Of a stretch of DNA of 5,818 nt, positions 1 to 5,818 are shown piece after piece; position 1 is the first letter of the stretch; each line of letters starts with the position of its first letter. Where the stretch lies: the NCBI GenBank assembly GCA_030039575.1, contig JASHVH010000157.1, forward strand, positions 1-5,818. Reading direction: 5' to 3'. This DNA is from Acidimicrobiales bacterium (lineage in GTDB: Bacteria; Actinomycetota; Acidimicrobiia; Acidimicrobiales; Palsa-688). Position numbers and translations under genes: made by a program. A model generated the notes under the pieces. That model made no database searches. It was not told where the DNA came from and worked only from the letters and a program-made list of their open reading frames with translations.

Positions 1-1
1 G

Positions 2-466
2 GGAGAGCCAGCCCCTCCTCCACCAAGCCCGGCTCAAGTCTGGGCCCAGGTCCCCCTGCCGGCACCGGCCTTCAGCATCAACCCAAGCACCATAGGCATC
101 ACTCAATTGGCGACCTGGTTTTGGGTCACAGTTTCGCATGCGGCGATCGTCGTTCCGGCGACCATAAATGGGTACTCGGTCACTACGACGGCCACAGCCG
201 TCGCGTTCCAATGGAATTTCGGCGACGGGTCTACCGCCGTCAGCACCGTCGCCGGAAGCGAGTCCAACCCGTCTGTCATGCATACCTACCACTTCAAGGG
301 CACCTACATGGTGAGCCTGTCGATCGAATACGGCGGCACGTACTCATACGCCGGCCCGGGGGGAACAGGGACAGAGAACCTCGGCGATTACTTACAGCCG
401 GGGACGGACACACCCTACGTGGTCCAGGAAGTACGGTCGGTGCTTTTACCACAGGACGCGAGCTGA
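2..466 (+). CDS. PKD-domain surface protein, 3' end only (5' end outside window)
   Basis: The frame is open from base 2 to the TGA at 464-466, giving 154 residues that lack the true N-terminus. The TTG at 107 is an internal codon, since the frame continues upstream with a proline-rich stretch (PAPPPPSPAQ) typical of a linker. The PKD-like core is visible: FQWNFGDGS, the W-x-FGDG signature, followed about 20 residues later by HTYHFKGTYMVSLSIEY, matching the H-x-Y-x-x-x-G-x-Y-x-V-x-L end of PKD domains. PKD domains are extracellular immunoglobulin-like folds that mediate protein or polysaccharide contacts, so an exported or surface role is inferred. No sortase motif or C-terminal membrane anchor is seen; the protein ends in a short polar tail after VQEVRSVLLP. 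One base separates its stop from the next gene's ATG, which suggests co-translation. The family is fairly sure; the specific role, perhaps a pilus or surface-assembly accessory, is a guess from context. Confidence 0.75.
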   Translation, partial: GEPAPPPPSPAQVWAQVPLPAPAFSINPSTIGITQLATWFWVTVSHAAIVVPATINGYSVTTTATAVAFQWNFGDGSTAVSTVAGSESNPSVMHTYHFKGTYMVSLSIEYGGTYSYAGPGGTGTENLGDYLQPGTDTPYVVQEVRSVLLPQDAS

Positions 467-467
467 A

Positions 468-1208
468 ATGGCAGTAGCCGAGCCGCGTTTGGGTGCGCTC
501 GGCCGGTCTCGTCGCGCTTTCGTCAAAACGATGCGCGCGAGCGCGACGGAAGCGTCCCACTGCACCCAGACGGCATCAAGATCCACGAAGGCAGCCGCGC
601 AATCGCTTTGGAAACTAGCCGGCGTCGAGGCTCGGGCCTTCGGTTCCCACGGCGGCCGGTCCGTCATGCGACAGCTCCCGCTGCGGGCCACCTTTTTCTT
701 GGCCCTCACCGCGTACGAGCGCCGCACACACCCTTCGGGCCAGGCTGTTTGCCTACTCGGCCTCTGTCGTGGCCGGTTGTGCGTCGGCCTTGCCGGCCTT
801 GTGCTGCTGATTTGCCTCGCCGGCGCACTTTCTCCCTATGCCGGCGTCACTCTTGCGCTCATGGTAATTGTCCCCTTGTTGCCTGGGTCGGTTGGAGCCC
901 TCAGAAGGTTTCCGGGGCAGCGCAGGCTAGAACCGTCAGCGGCACCGGGAAAGCAGATCTACGTGCACTCATTTGCCAGCACTCGACCCGGTGCCGGTGC
1001 CGACCTGTTGGGGACGCTCACCCGAGAAGCGGACGAGAAGGGCTGGGCACTGGTTCTCGACGCCAACAATGAGAGGTTGACAAGGTACTACGGCGAGTTC
1101 GGGTTCGTTGCGCGAGGGCCGGCCAATGGAAATCCGGTCGGCACCTGGCCCGTACGGATGCGGCGTCGCCCAGGTGCACCCGAAGGAGGACGTCGTGCCG
1201 GCAAATAG
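468..1208 (+). CDS. Two-pass membrane protein with C-terminal GNAT-like half-domain
   Basis: The 246-residue frame starts at an ATG one base after the previous stop and ends with a TAG that overlaps the next gene by 14 bases. Residues 1-100 are basic and polar with no recognised domain. Residues about 105-121 and 125-138 are hydrophobic and separated by SPY, which suggests a membrane hairpin. Residues about 163-235 resemble the second half of a GNAT acetyltransferase: a beta strand (IYVHSF), an acetyl-CoA pyrophosphate-loop-like turn TRPGAGADLL (172-181; T where Q/R is usual), helix TREADEKGW, strand ALVLDA, N200/N201, then YYGEFGF (207-213), the usual Y-x-x-x-GF end. The first GNAT strands (substrate side) are missing and replaced by the membrane region, so it may be non-catalytic, bind CoA only, or complete its fold with a partner. 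No strong ribosome site lies before the ATG, so coupling to the upstream gene is likely; an internal ATG at codon 67 is a less likely start. Confidence 0.65.
   Translation: MAVAEPRLGALGRSRRAFVKTMRASATEASHCTQTASRSTKAAAQSLWKLAGVEARAFGSHGGRSVMRQLPLRATFFLALTAYERRTHPSGQAVCLLGLCRGRLCVGLAGLVLLICLAGALSPYAGVTLALMVIVPLLPGSVGALRRFPGQRRLEPSAAPGKQIYVHSFASTRPGAGADLLGTLTREADEKGWALVLDANNERLTRYYGEFGFVARGPANGNPVGTWPVRMRRRPGAPEGGRRAGK
1183..1189 (+). promoter_or_regulatory. Ribosome binding site fixing the GTG start at 1195
   Basis: AAGGAGG is a near-perfect anti-Shine-Dalgarno match, five bases before the GTG at 1195-1197. It decides the start of the long regulator gene. The site lies inside the 3' end of the GNAT-like gene, so ribosomes finishing that gene pass directly over it. 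Confidence 0.85.
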
Positions 1209-4200
1209 GCTGCGCGGGTACCTGGACACGCTATGCGTCCTCCTGTGCGAGATAGTTGGCTTCGCCTTCTTCGTGAGGGCGTCGTCCCTATTGGGGACGG
1301 TCGACTTCTCACACCTTGAGAGGTGGTTGCAATCGACTAGCCCACAGGTAGCGTTAACGGCTTTAATCAGGCTGCTGGGGCTGGCGACTTCCGGCTGGCT
1401 GCTGCTGAGCACAGTGCTGTATGCGGCCGCACTTCTAAGCGGGAAGCGCGGCGCCATCACCAAGTCCCGCGCCATCATACTTCCAGTTCTCCGGCGGGTT
1501 CTGGACTCCTTGACGGTCGCGTCGGTGGCGGCATCGTCCATAGGTTCGGTCGCCGCAGTGTCGACAGCTGCGCCTGTGCCCCGAGCGGCCACCCTTGTCA
1601 GATCTGCTGAGGTCGAGCGAGCCGTCCTGCGCTCGTCTACAAGACCGGCGCCAACTCCGACGGTGGCGGCTCGCGTAAGCAATACGGCGACCGGACGTCA
1701 TTTTCCCCACCCGGGGAGTGTGCATCACGTAGTCCCCGAGAGGGGTCGAGTCACCGAGAGGCTGCCCGACGTGCCGAGCGAGCAGAACGACTTCGCGGGC
1801 TTGCCTCGAGGTACAAAGGTCGTGGTCGTTCAGCCGGGCGATTGCCTGTCCGTTCTCGCCGAACAACATTTGGGTGACTGGCGCCTCGACAGTGAGATCG
1901 AGGCTCTCAATTACGGACGCCCGCAACCAGACGGCCGGGCGCTTGTAGACGACCACTGGATCTATGTGGGATGGGTGCTCGTAATGCCGCCCAACGCCGT
2001 CGGCGCCATCGTCGTGGGAGAGCGGCCAGCTGAGCACGCCGAGAGCGCCGCCAAACCGCCAGATAAACCGCATGCCCAGGAAATGCCTGGGACGCGTCCT
2101 GTCCACCAACGGGCCGCTCCGGCAAGGGTTACACCATCACCCACCGCGATGACCAGTGCCTCGACCTCCGGTACGACGACAAGTACCACATCCGCGACGG
2201 CGATGAGGGCGAATGCCCGCCACCCCGCCGCTGTCCTGCCACCGGCGCATCAGAAGACAGTGTCTCCGCCACCACCCCCGGCCAAGTCAAGCGACGCCCC
2301 GCATGATCACCATCGAGAGGATATCGGCAGGCAGCCGGGGAAAGACCCCAGCAAAGCGCCAGTCGAGACCATCAGTGCCGATCTCATTGTGGCGGCGGGT
2401 ATTGGCGCCATCGCCGGCGGCAGCATCGTCTGGAGCCTCGACCGCCGGCGCCGACTAGTGGGCCACGGGCGATTGAGGGGTCAGCGGGTGCCACGCAACA
2501 AACCCGAGGTAGAAGCGGCCGAGTCCCGCGCGCGCGCCATAGCCGATGCCGAGAGGGTCCGCTGGGTGGACCAGGCCCTCCGGTACTTGTCCGGCCTCGT
2601 GGAAGACATGTCGTTACGGGGAGCAGCCCCTTTGCCCTCCCCGGCACTTGTAAAGGTCGGGGCTGGCGGCCTGGAAGTACACGTGTCGCCCGCCATAAAC
2701 GCTTCCCTCGGCTGGTTTTCACCCTCCGACGACGGGACCATCTTGGTACTCGACAACGAAATGACCTTGGAAGAATTGGAAGCTTTGGCGGATGACCATT
2801 GGCCCGCTTGGCCGGCGCTCGCAAGTCTCGGCGAGACGCAGGACGGCGAGTTGCTGCTCAACCTCGAGCACGCCGGCTCTGTTTCGGTGGAAGGCCCTCG
2901 CAACGTGGTGAAAGGGTTTTTGGGCCGCCTGGTCCTGGAATTAGCTACCGACCCGTGGTCGGACGACATGCTGGCGGGGTTGTACGCCGTTGGCGACTCG
3001 GCAGTTGAACCCGTACCAGGAGTGCAAACTGTCCCCACAGACAGTGCGCTCGACCTCGCCGAGAAATTCGACCTCGTGTCGGGAGCTCAACAAGAACTCT
3101 CCGGCCGGCTTTCTCTCTCTTCGCTCCGGGCAGTTGCCTGTGAAGCCCTCCCAAACGTGGCCGTCGCCTTTGCCGGCACGCCGTCCGATGCGCTCCAGTG
3201 CCTGGCGGAGTCGGCAGTGCCGGAGCACAGCGGGATTGCAATGGTCGGAGCCGGGCCATTTGATGGTGCTCGGTGGAGGCTCGTCCTTTCCAGAGATGGC
3301 CGGGGCACGTTGCAAGGGCAACTGGGCAAACGTCCGGTGTCCCTTGAGCTCAAGTCCGGCTGCGACCCCGACGAGGTTGCCTTGCTAGGAGAGGCCTTAG
3401 GATCGGCCGCCAACCTTGGAGAGAGCCTGCCCGAGGCAATGCCCGACGACGCCGAGGCGTGGCATGAGGAACCAGTCGGCGCCCATACCAACGGCAGAGA
3501 CGGCCGGGGCACCGCACAACCCGAGCGTCTCTCCGGGCCCGACCCGACCCCGCCACAGCGTGGTGACGTGGAAATTTGCGTCATGGGGCCAGTTGATATC
3601 GCCGGCGGTGACACCAACGCTCTCGAGCCCTCGCGGCGGATGGCGGCCATGGCGTTGCTGGCCTACATGGCCTCGCACCCGCGGCCCGTAACTGCGGAAG
3701 AGATCGCCAGTGCCCTCTGGCCTCTTGATGCGACCAAGGACACCGTGAACGGCCCGCAGCGAAAAACAGTAATGAACGTGATCTCACGGGCGAGGGCTGT
3801 CCTTGGTTACAGCGCGGCAGGGAAGGAACGCATCGCTTATTCACCGCAGGGCTATCGCCTCACTCCAGACGTGACTTCGGACTGGTCCCGGTTCGAGAAG
3901 TATGTGGCCAATGCCCGCCGACAGCGCCCGAGCCAAGCGATGACGAGCCTGCGTCGAGCCCTCGAGCTGGTCCGGGGAGAACCATTTGCCGGTGCGCTGG
4001 CGAGCCAGTTCTTCGAGTGGGTGGCCAGCGAGCACCTCGACCTCACCTTGTCTGCCAAGGCGGTCGACTCGGCACAAGACCTGGGGCAAATGGCCCTCGA
4101 CGCGAACGACCTCGAGACCGTTGTTTGGGCGGTCGAAAAAGGGCTGCTGCTCGAACCCACACGCGAGGAGCTGTTCCGGCTCTGGATGCATGCGCTCGGT

Positions 4201-4374
4201 CGAGAGGGCCGCCCGGCCAAGGTCGACGACGTCTACCGCCGGCTCAAGGTGGTCCTGCGGCAACGTCTCCACGCCCTCCAGGAACCCCAGCCCGAGACCC
4301 GCGAAGTTTGGCGCAAGTACACCATGGGAGAGAATTCGAGCAGCAAAGGGATGGCACGGCAGCGGGTCGAGTAG
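1195..4374 (+). CDS. Membrane-spanning LysM-BTAD transcriptional regulator (SARP-like)
   Basis: The protein is 1059 residues from the GTG at 1195. An upstream in-frame TTG at 1108 would overlap the previous gene by about 100 bases and has no ribosome site. Domains in order: membrane segments at about 10-27, 60-81 and 103-125; a LysM-like domain at about 207-265 (VVVVQPGDCLSVLAEQ... ending WVLVMP, with C217 where T is usual); a Pro/Thr/Ser-rich linker at 266-394; a fourth membrane segment at 395-414 followed by DRRRR; a large unassigned middle region at about 440-760; an OmpR/SARP winged helix at about 791-890 (LLAYMASHPRPVTAEEIASALW, then RKTVMNVISRARAVLG and GYRL); and a BTAD helical-repeat domain at about 895-1045 (DWSRFEKY onwards). 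The positive-inside rule (RLR before segment 1, KRGAITKSR after 2, RRRR after 4) puts LysM outside and the winged helix in the cytoplasm. Inferred role: a one-piece sensor coupling cell-wall binding to transcription. Family known; ligand and targets unknown. Last gene of the plus-strand unit. Confidence 0.85.
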   Translation: MPANRLRGYLDTLCVLLCEIVGFAFFVRASSLLGTVDFSHLERWLQSTSPQVALTALIRLLGLATSGWLLLSTVLYAAALLSGKRGAITKSRAIILPVLRRVLDSLTVASVAASSIGSVAAVSTAAPVPRAATLVRSAEVERAVLRSSTRPAPTPTVAARVSNTATGRHFPHPGSVHHVVPERGRVTERLPDVPSEQNDFAGLPRGTKVVVVQPGDCLSVLAEQHLGDWRLDSEIEALNYGRPQPDGRALVDDHWIYVGWVLVMPPNAVGAIVVGERPAEHAESAAKPPDKPHAQEMPGTRPVHQRAAPARVTPSPTAMTSASTSGTTTSTTSATAMRANARHPAAVLPPAHQKTVSPPPPPAKSSDAPHDHHREDIGRQPGKDPSKAPVETISADLIVAAGIGAIAGGSIVWSLDRRRRLVGHGRLRGQRVPRNKPEVEAAESRARAIADAERVRWVDQALRYLSGLVEDMSLRGAAPLPSPALVKVGAGGLEVHVSPAINASLGWFSPSDDGTILVLDNEMTLEELEALADDHWPAWPALASLGETQDGELLLNLEHAGSVSVEGPRNVVKGFLGRLVLELATDPWSDDMLAGLYAVGDSAVEPVPGVQTVPTDSALDLAEKFDLVSGAQQELSGRLSLSSLRAVACEALPNVAVAFAGTPSDALQCLAESAVPEHSGIAMVGAGPFDGARWRLVLSRDGRGTLQGQLGKRPVSLELKSGCDPDEVALLGEALGSAANLGESLPEAMPDDAEAWHEEPVGAHTNGRDGRGTAQPERLSGPDPTPPQRGDVEICVMGPVDIAGGDTNALEPSRRMAAMALLAYMASHPRPVTAEEIASALWPLDATKDTVNGPQRKTVMNVISRARAVLGYSAAGKERIAYSPQGYRLTPDVTSDWSRFEKYVANARRQRPSQAMTSLRRALELVRGEPFAGALASQFFEWVASEHLDLTLSAKAVDSAQDLGQMALDANDLETVVWAVEKGLLLEPTREELFRLWMHALGREGRPAKVDDVYRRLKVVLRQRLHALQEPQPETREVWRKYTMGENSSSKGMARQRVE

Positions 4375-4553
4375 TTGCGAGCTACCAGCGGCGTCAGGCC
4401 CCTGTCCGCCGGTCCCGGCTGGTGACAAAGGTTGCCCGGGACGTTACTCATTCATCGGGCCGACGAGGACGAGTCGGCGAAGGCGTTGGCCGCCTCCCTC
4501 CTCCAGGGTCCGGGGCGAACGGGCACGGGACCGCCACCTGCCGGCCTCTAACG
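4375..4553. other. Convergent intergenic gap without a gene
   Basis: This 179-base stretch lies between the tail-to-tail stops of the LysM-BTAD gene and the secreted-protein gene. No frame here has credible coding features of its own; the open frames are continuations of shadow frames. It holds several short inverted repeats: GTCCCGG/CCGGGAC at 4412-4442, GCCGAC/GTCGGC at 4459-4478 with an 8-base loop, and GGTCC/GGACC at 4507-4532. None is followed by a T-tract. Transcription from both sides probably ends here. Confidence 0.6.
4412..4442. terminator. Candidate hairpin terminator of the convergent gap
   Basis: A perfect 7-bp stem, GTCCCGG (4412-4418) with CCGGGAC (4436-4442), encloses a 17-base loop and is followed on the plus strand by the fairly T-containing GTTACTCATTCAT. 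It starts 38 bases after the regulator's stop. The loop is long and there is no true T-run, so it is only a weak candidate; a neighbouring 6-bp stem at 4459-4478 is an alternative. Confidence 0.3.
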
Positions 4554-5321
4554 TCAGGACCCGGTGAGCTGGTCCCAACTGGCGATGAAGGTGTGCACCA
4601 CGGCATTGCACATGGCACGTTCGGTGGCCGGGAGGGTGCAGGTCTCCATGGCACTCCCGTAGATCCCGCTCGGTGACCGGTCCTTGAACGTCACCACGCC
4701 GGAGGCGGGGTAGACGCCACCGGACGGCTCGCCGGTCCCGATCACCCCGGCCGGGTCCTGGAAGGCGATGACGCTCGGGCTGATGCGTGAGACCGCCTGG
4801 CCCGAAGGGAGGGCCGTGCAGGAGAGCTGCTTACCGAAGTCCCTCACCAGGTCGTGTTCAGCCGCCGGGAAAAACGTGCACGCTTGGCCCACAAAACACG
4901 CCAGGCAGGTGGGCAGGAGGTCGCCCGTCACCGCCTTGGCGGCCTTGGGCCAGGTGTGGCCCAGGGCGAACTGGGAGGTGCCGACTTCCCCCGGAGGGTA
5001 GACGGCGATCGAGTCGTTGCCGTCGGCGCCCAGGCTGGCCTGGCACGTCCAGCCCAGCGGGGCCAGCAAGTACATCTCGCCCTGGTCGTCGGTGTAGGCC
5101 GCCATCTTGCTGACGAGCGCCGCCGGTACGTTCAACGCCTTCGTGGCCGGCATCGCCTTGGGGGCCTGGGTGGTCCCCGTCCCGGTGACGCACTCGACCA
5201 ACGGCACCGGAGCGGTGACGTTGCCGCCCTGAGCGTCGGCCACGCCCGGAAGAAGAAAAGAGAAGACCGCCACCGCCGTGGTCACCACGGTGCAAACGGT
5301 CCGCAAGCAGGTCGTCTTCAT
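4554..5321 (-). CDS. Secreted cysteine-rich protein of unknown function
   Basis: The 255-residue frame runs from an ATG at 5321 to a TGA at 4554-4556. Residues 1-30 form a Sec-type signal peptide: K2 and R7, a hydrophobic core up to FLLPG, and an ADA-Q cleavage site after residue 30. There is no lipobox, so the product is probably released or wall-associated. The mature part has eight cysteines (44, 93, 139, 142, 148, 168, 228, 238), including a C-x2-C-x5-C cluster at 139-148. This even number fits up to four disulfides formed outside the cell. A conserved-looking core, YLLAPLGWTCQASLGADGND (84-103), faintly recalls DUF4850-type proteins, but this is a memory-based suggestion only. There is no catalytic motif I can name. 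It is downstream of the chromate-transporter fragment on the same strand but separated by about 190 bases, a strong hairpin and a possible promoter, so it is probably transcribed independently. Confidence 0.75.
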   Translation of the reverse strand: MKTTCLRTVCTVVTTAVAVFSFLLPGVADAQGGNVTAPVPLVECVTGTGTTQAPKAMPATKALNVPAALVSKMAAYTDDQGEMYLLAPLGWTCQASLGADGNDSIAVYPPGEVGTSQFALGHTWPKAAKAVTGDLLPTCLACFVGQACTFFPAAEHDLVRDFGKQLSCTALPSGQAVSRISPSVIAFQDPAGVIGTGEPSGGVYPASGVVTFKDRSPSGIYGSAMETCTLPATERAMCNAVVHTFIASWDQLTGS

Positions 5322-5335
5322 CTCTGTACCCGCCC

Positions 5336-5341
5336 ATTATC
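5336..5341 (-). promoter_or_regulatory. Possible -10 element for the secreted-protein gene
   Basis: On the minus strand this reads GATAAT, close to the TATAAT/TANNNT -10 consensus and one of the few A/T-rich spots in the neighbourhood. It ends 14 bases before the ATG at 5321, so transcription would begin only about 7 bases before the start codon. That would suit a nearly leaderless mRNA, common in actinobacteria, and would explain why no clear Shine-Dalgarno is present. No TTGACA-like -35 sits at 17-18 bases upstream, so support is modest. Confidence 0.3.
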
Positions 5342-5364
5342 GCGCTGCCGGGCTCGGCCCACCT

Positions 5365-5404
5365 GAGACCCTGGGCCGGCCGCCACACGGCCGCCCCTGG
5401 TCTC
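5365..5404 (-). terminator. Long imperfect hairpin after the chromate-transporter gene
   Basis: GAGACC (5365-5370) pairs with GGTCTC (5399-5404). After a 2x2 internal loop, GGGC (5373-5376) pairs with GCCC (5393-5396), and after one bulged base GGCCG (5378-5382) pairs with CGGCC (5388-5392) around a CCACA loop: 15 pairs in 40 bases. It begins 10 bases beyond the TGA at 5415-5417 that closes the last repeat of the transporter's 3' end, the expected place for its terminator. No T-run follows, which is usual for G+C-rich actinobacterial hairpins. It could instead be a regulatory structure upstream of the secreted-protein gene. Confidence 0.5.
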
Positions 5405-5418
5405 CCGACGCCGCTCAG

Positions 5419-5562
5419 CCGACGGGCAGCCCGACGAACGACCCCACCACGCCGACGGGCCGCTACCCGACGGGCAGCCCGACGAACGACCCCGCCACGC
5501 CGACGGGCCGCTACCCGACGGGCAGCCCCACGAACGCCCCGACCACCCCCACGGCCCCGGCG
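5419..5562. repeat. Three tandem 48-bp repeats at the 3' end of the transporter gene
   Basis: Three consecutive units lie at 5419-5466, 5467-5514 and 5515-5562. The first two match at 47 of 48 bases (the difference is A at 5446 versus G at 5494). The third matches the second at about 36 of its first 43 bases. The period is exactly 16 codons. On the minus strand the third unit (5515-5562) encodes the transporter's last residues, GVVGAFVGLPVG, ahead of the TAG at 5511-5513. The other two repeat RPVGVxGSFVGLPVG, ending in a TAG at 5463-5465 and a TGA at 5415-5417. There are no spacers, so it is not a CRISPR array. Confidence 0.9.
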
Positions 5563-5818
5563 GCCAGCAGCGCGATCACCACGTTGCCCCGGAGGACGAG
5601 GAGGTACATGGCAGCCGCCGCCAGTACACCCGCCTGCCACACGTGCACGAGGGCGAGCGAGAGAGGGATGGCCGAGCCGGCGATGGCGCCAATGGCGGCC
5701 GGTCCCGCCCCGGTGAGGAACGCCTGCACCCCCGAGTTGGACCGCATCCGGTCGAAATAGCGGCCTCCGAAGAGGACGAAGCAGAACGACGGGGTGAAGG
5801 CGACCAGCGCCGCCAGCA
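5511..5818 (-). CDS. chrA: Chromate transporter family (ChrA/CHR) protein, C-terminal part
   Basis: The minus-strand frame enters from the right edge and stops at a TAG at 5511-5513, giving about 101 visible residues; the start lies outside the window. It reads AALVAFTPSFCFVLFGGRYF, then DRMRSNSGVQAFLTGAGPAA and IGAIAGSAIPLSLALVHVWQ, then two more hydrophobic segments ending GAFVGLPVG. The PSF(x)FVLxxG...F-x-R-x-R-x-N-x-x-x-x-AFL-x-G-x-x-A-A-x-x-GAIAG pattern is characteristic of the C-terminal portion of CHR-family transporters, and about four membrane segments are visible. These inner-membrane proteins export chromate or related oxyanions, though many homologues have no proven substrate. 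Whether this is a one- or two-CHR-domain form cannot be seen. The in-frame ATG at 5747 is internal. The 3' end is unusual because its last 16 codons are tandemly repeated beyond the stop, so the present TAG may not be the ancestral stop. Confidence 0.8.
   Translation of the reverse strand, partial: LAALVAFTPSFCFVLFGGRYFDRMRSNSGVQAFLTGAGPAAIGAIAGSAIPLSLALVHVWQAGVLAAAAMYLLVLRGNVVIALLAAGAVGVVGAFVGLPVG

Noticed and set aside
1108..1194. Upstream in-frame TTG start adding 29 residues to the LysM-BTAD protein
   Set aside because: There is no ribosome site before 1108, it would overlap the GNAT-like gene by about 100 bases, and an excellent AAGGAGG precedes the GTG at 1195.
969..2109. Long minus-strand frames opposite the start of the LysM-BTAD gene
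   Set aside because: The plus strand here has a strong ribosome site, membrane segments and a LysM domain. The minus frames show no domain and are antisense shadows of G+C-rich codons.
4459..4478. Rho-independent terminator from the GCCGAC/GTCGGC stem
   Set aside because: It has only six pairs with an 8-base loop and no following T-run, so it is listed only as a minor inverted repeat in the gap.
5419..5562. CRISPR-like array
   Set aside because: The units are contiguous with no unique spacers, lie at the end of a coding gene with exact codon periodicity, and no cas genes are nearby.
4858..5640. Long minus-strand Arg/Gly-rich frame of 260 residues
   Set aside because: It overlaps both the secreted-protein gene and the transporter end in another frame, and its RRVAARRRGGVVRRA composition is what a high-G+C shadow frame looks like.
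5278..5760. Plus-strand Pro/Thr-rich repeat protein (PTGSPTNDPTTPTGRY units)
   Set aside because: The other strand carries clear chromate-transporter sequence, including its conserved motifs, so the plus-strand repeat is the antisense image of the 48-bp tandem repeat. It would also run antisense through the promoter and signal-peptide region.

Overview
The window is G+C-rich DNA, very probably from an actinobacterium. The evidence is strong third-position G/C in the long reading frame, a GTG start behind a consensus AAGGAGG ribosome binding site, and a large BTAD/SARP-type regulator, a family concentrated in Actinobacteria. The pairing of a PKD surface protein with a LysM-BTAD membrane regulator recalls Acidimicrobiia-like genomes, but that placement is recollection and inference, not proof.

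Layout. Positions 2-4374 hold three tightly packed plus-strand genes that look like one transcription unit: the 3' end of a PKD-domain protein (2-466), a two-pass membrane protein ending in half a GNAT fold (468-1208), and a 1059-residue regulator with four membrane segments, an outer LysM domain and a cytoplasmic winged-helix/BTAD end (1195-4374). One base separates the first two genes, and the last two overlap by 14 bases. A 179-base convergent gap (4375-4553) follows. On the minus strand lie a secreted cysteine-rich protein (4554-5321) and, upstream of it, the 3' end of a chromate-transporter (ChrA/CHR) gene (5511-5818, running off the right edge).

How the parts may work together. The plus-strand unit looks like a cell-envelope module: an extracellular PKD protein, a membrane-tethered GNAT-like protein, and a one-piece regulator that could couple peptidoglycan binding outside to DNA binding inside, as a ToxR/CadC-style one-component system built from actinobacterial parts. 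The upstream partners, possibly pilus or surface-assembly genes, lie outside the window. The minus-strand genes appear unrelated to this unit.

The most unusual local structure is at the 3' end of the chromate-transporter gene. A 48-bp (16-codon) segment encoding its last residues is present three times in tandem, in frame, and each copy ends in a stop codon (TAG, TAG, TGA). A long imperfect hairpin starts just beyond the last stop. The other notable items are the architecture of the LysM-BTAD protein, its unassigned central domain, and the truncated membrane-bound GNAT.
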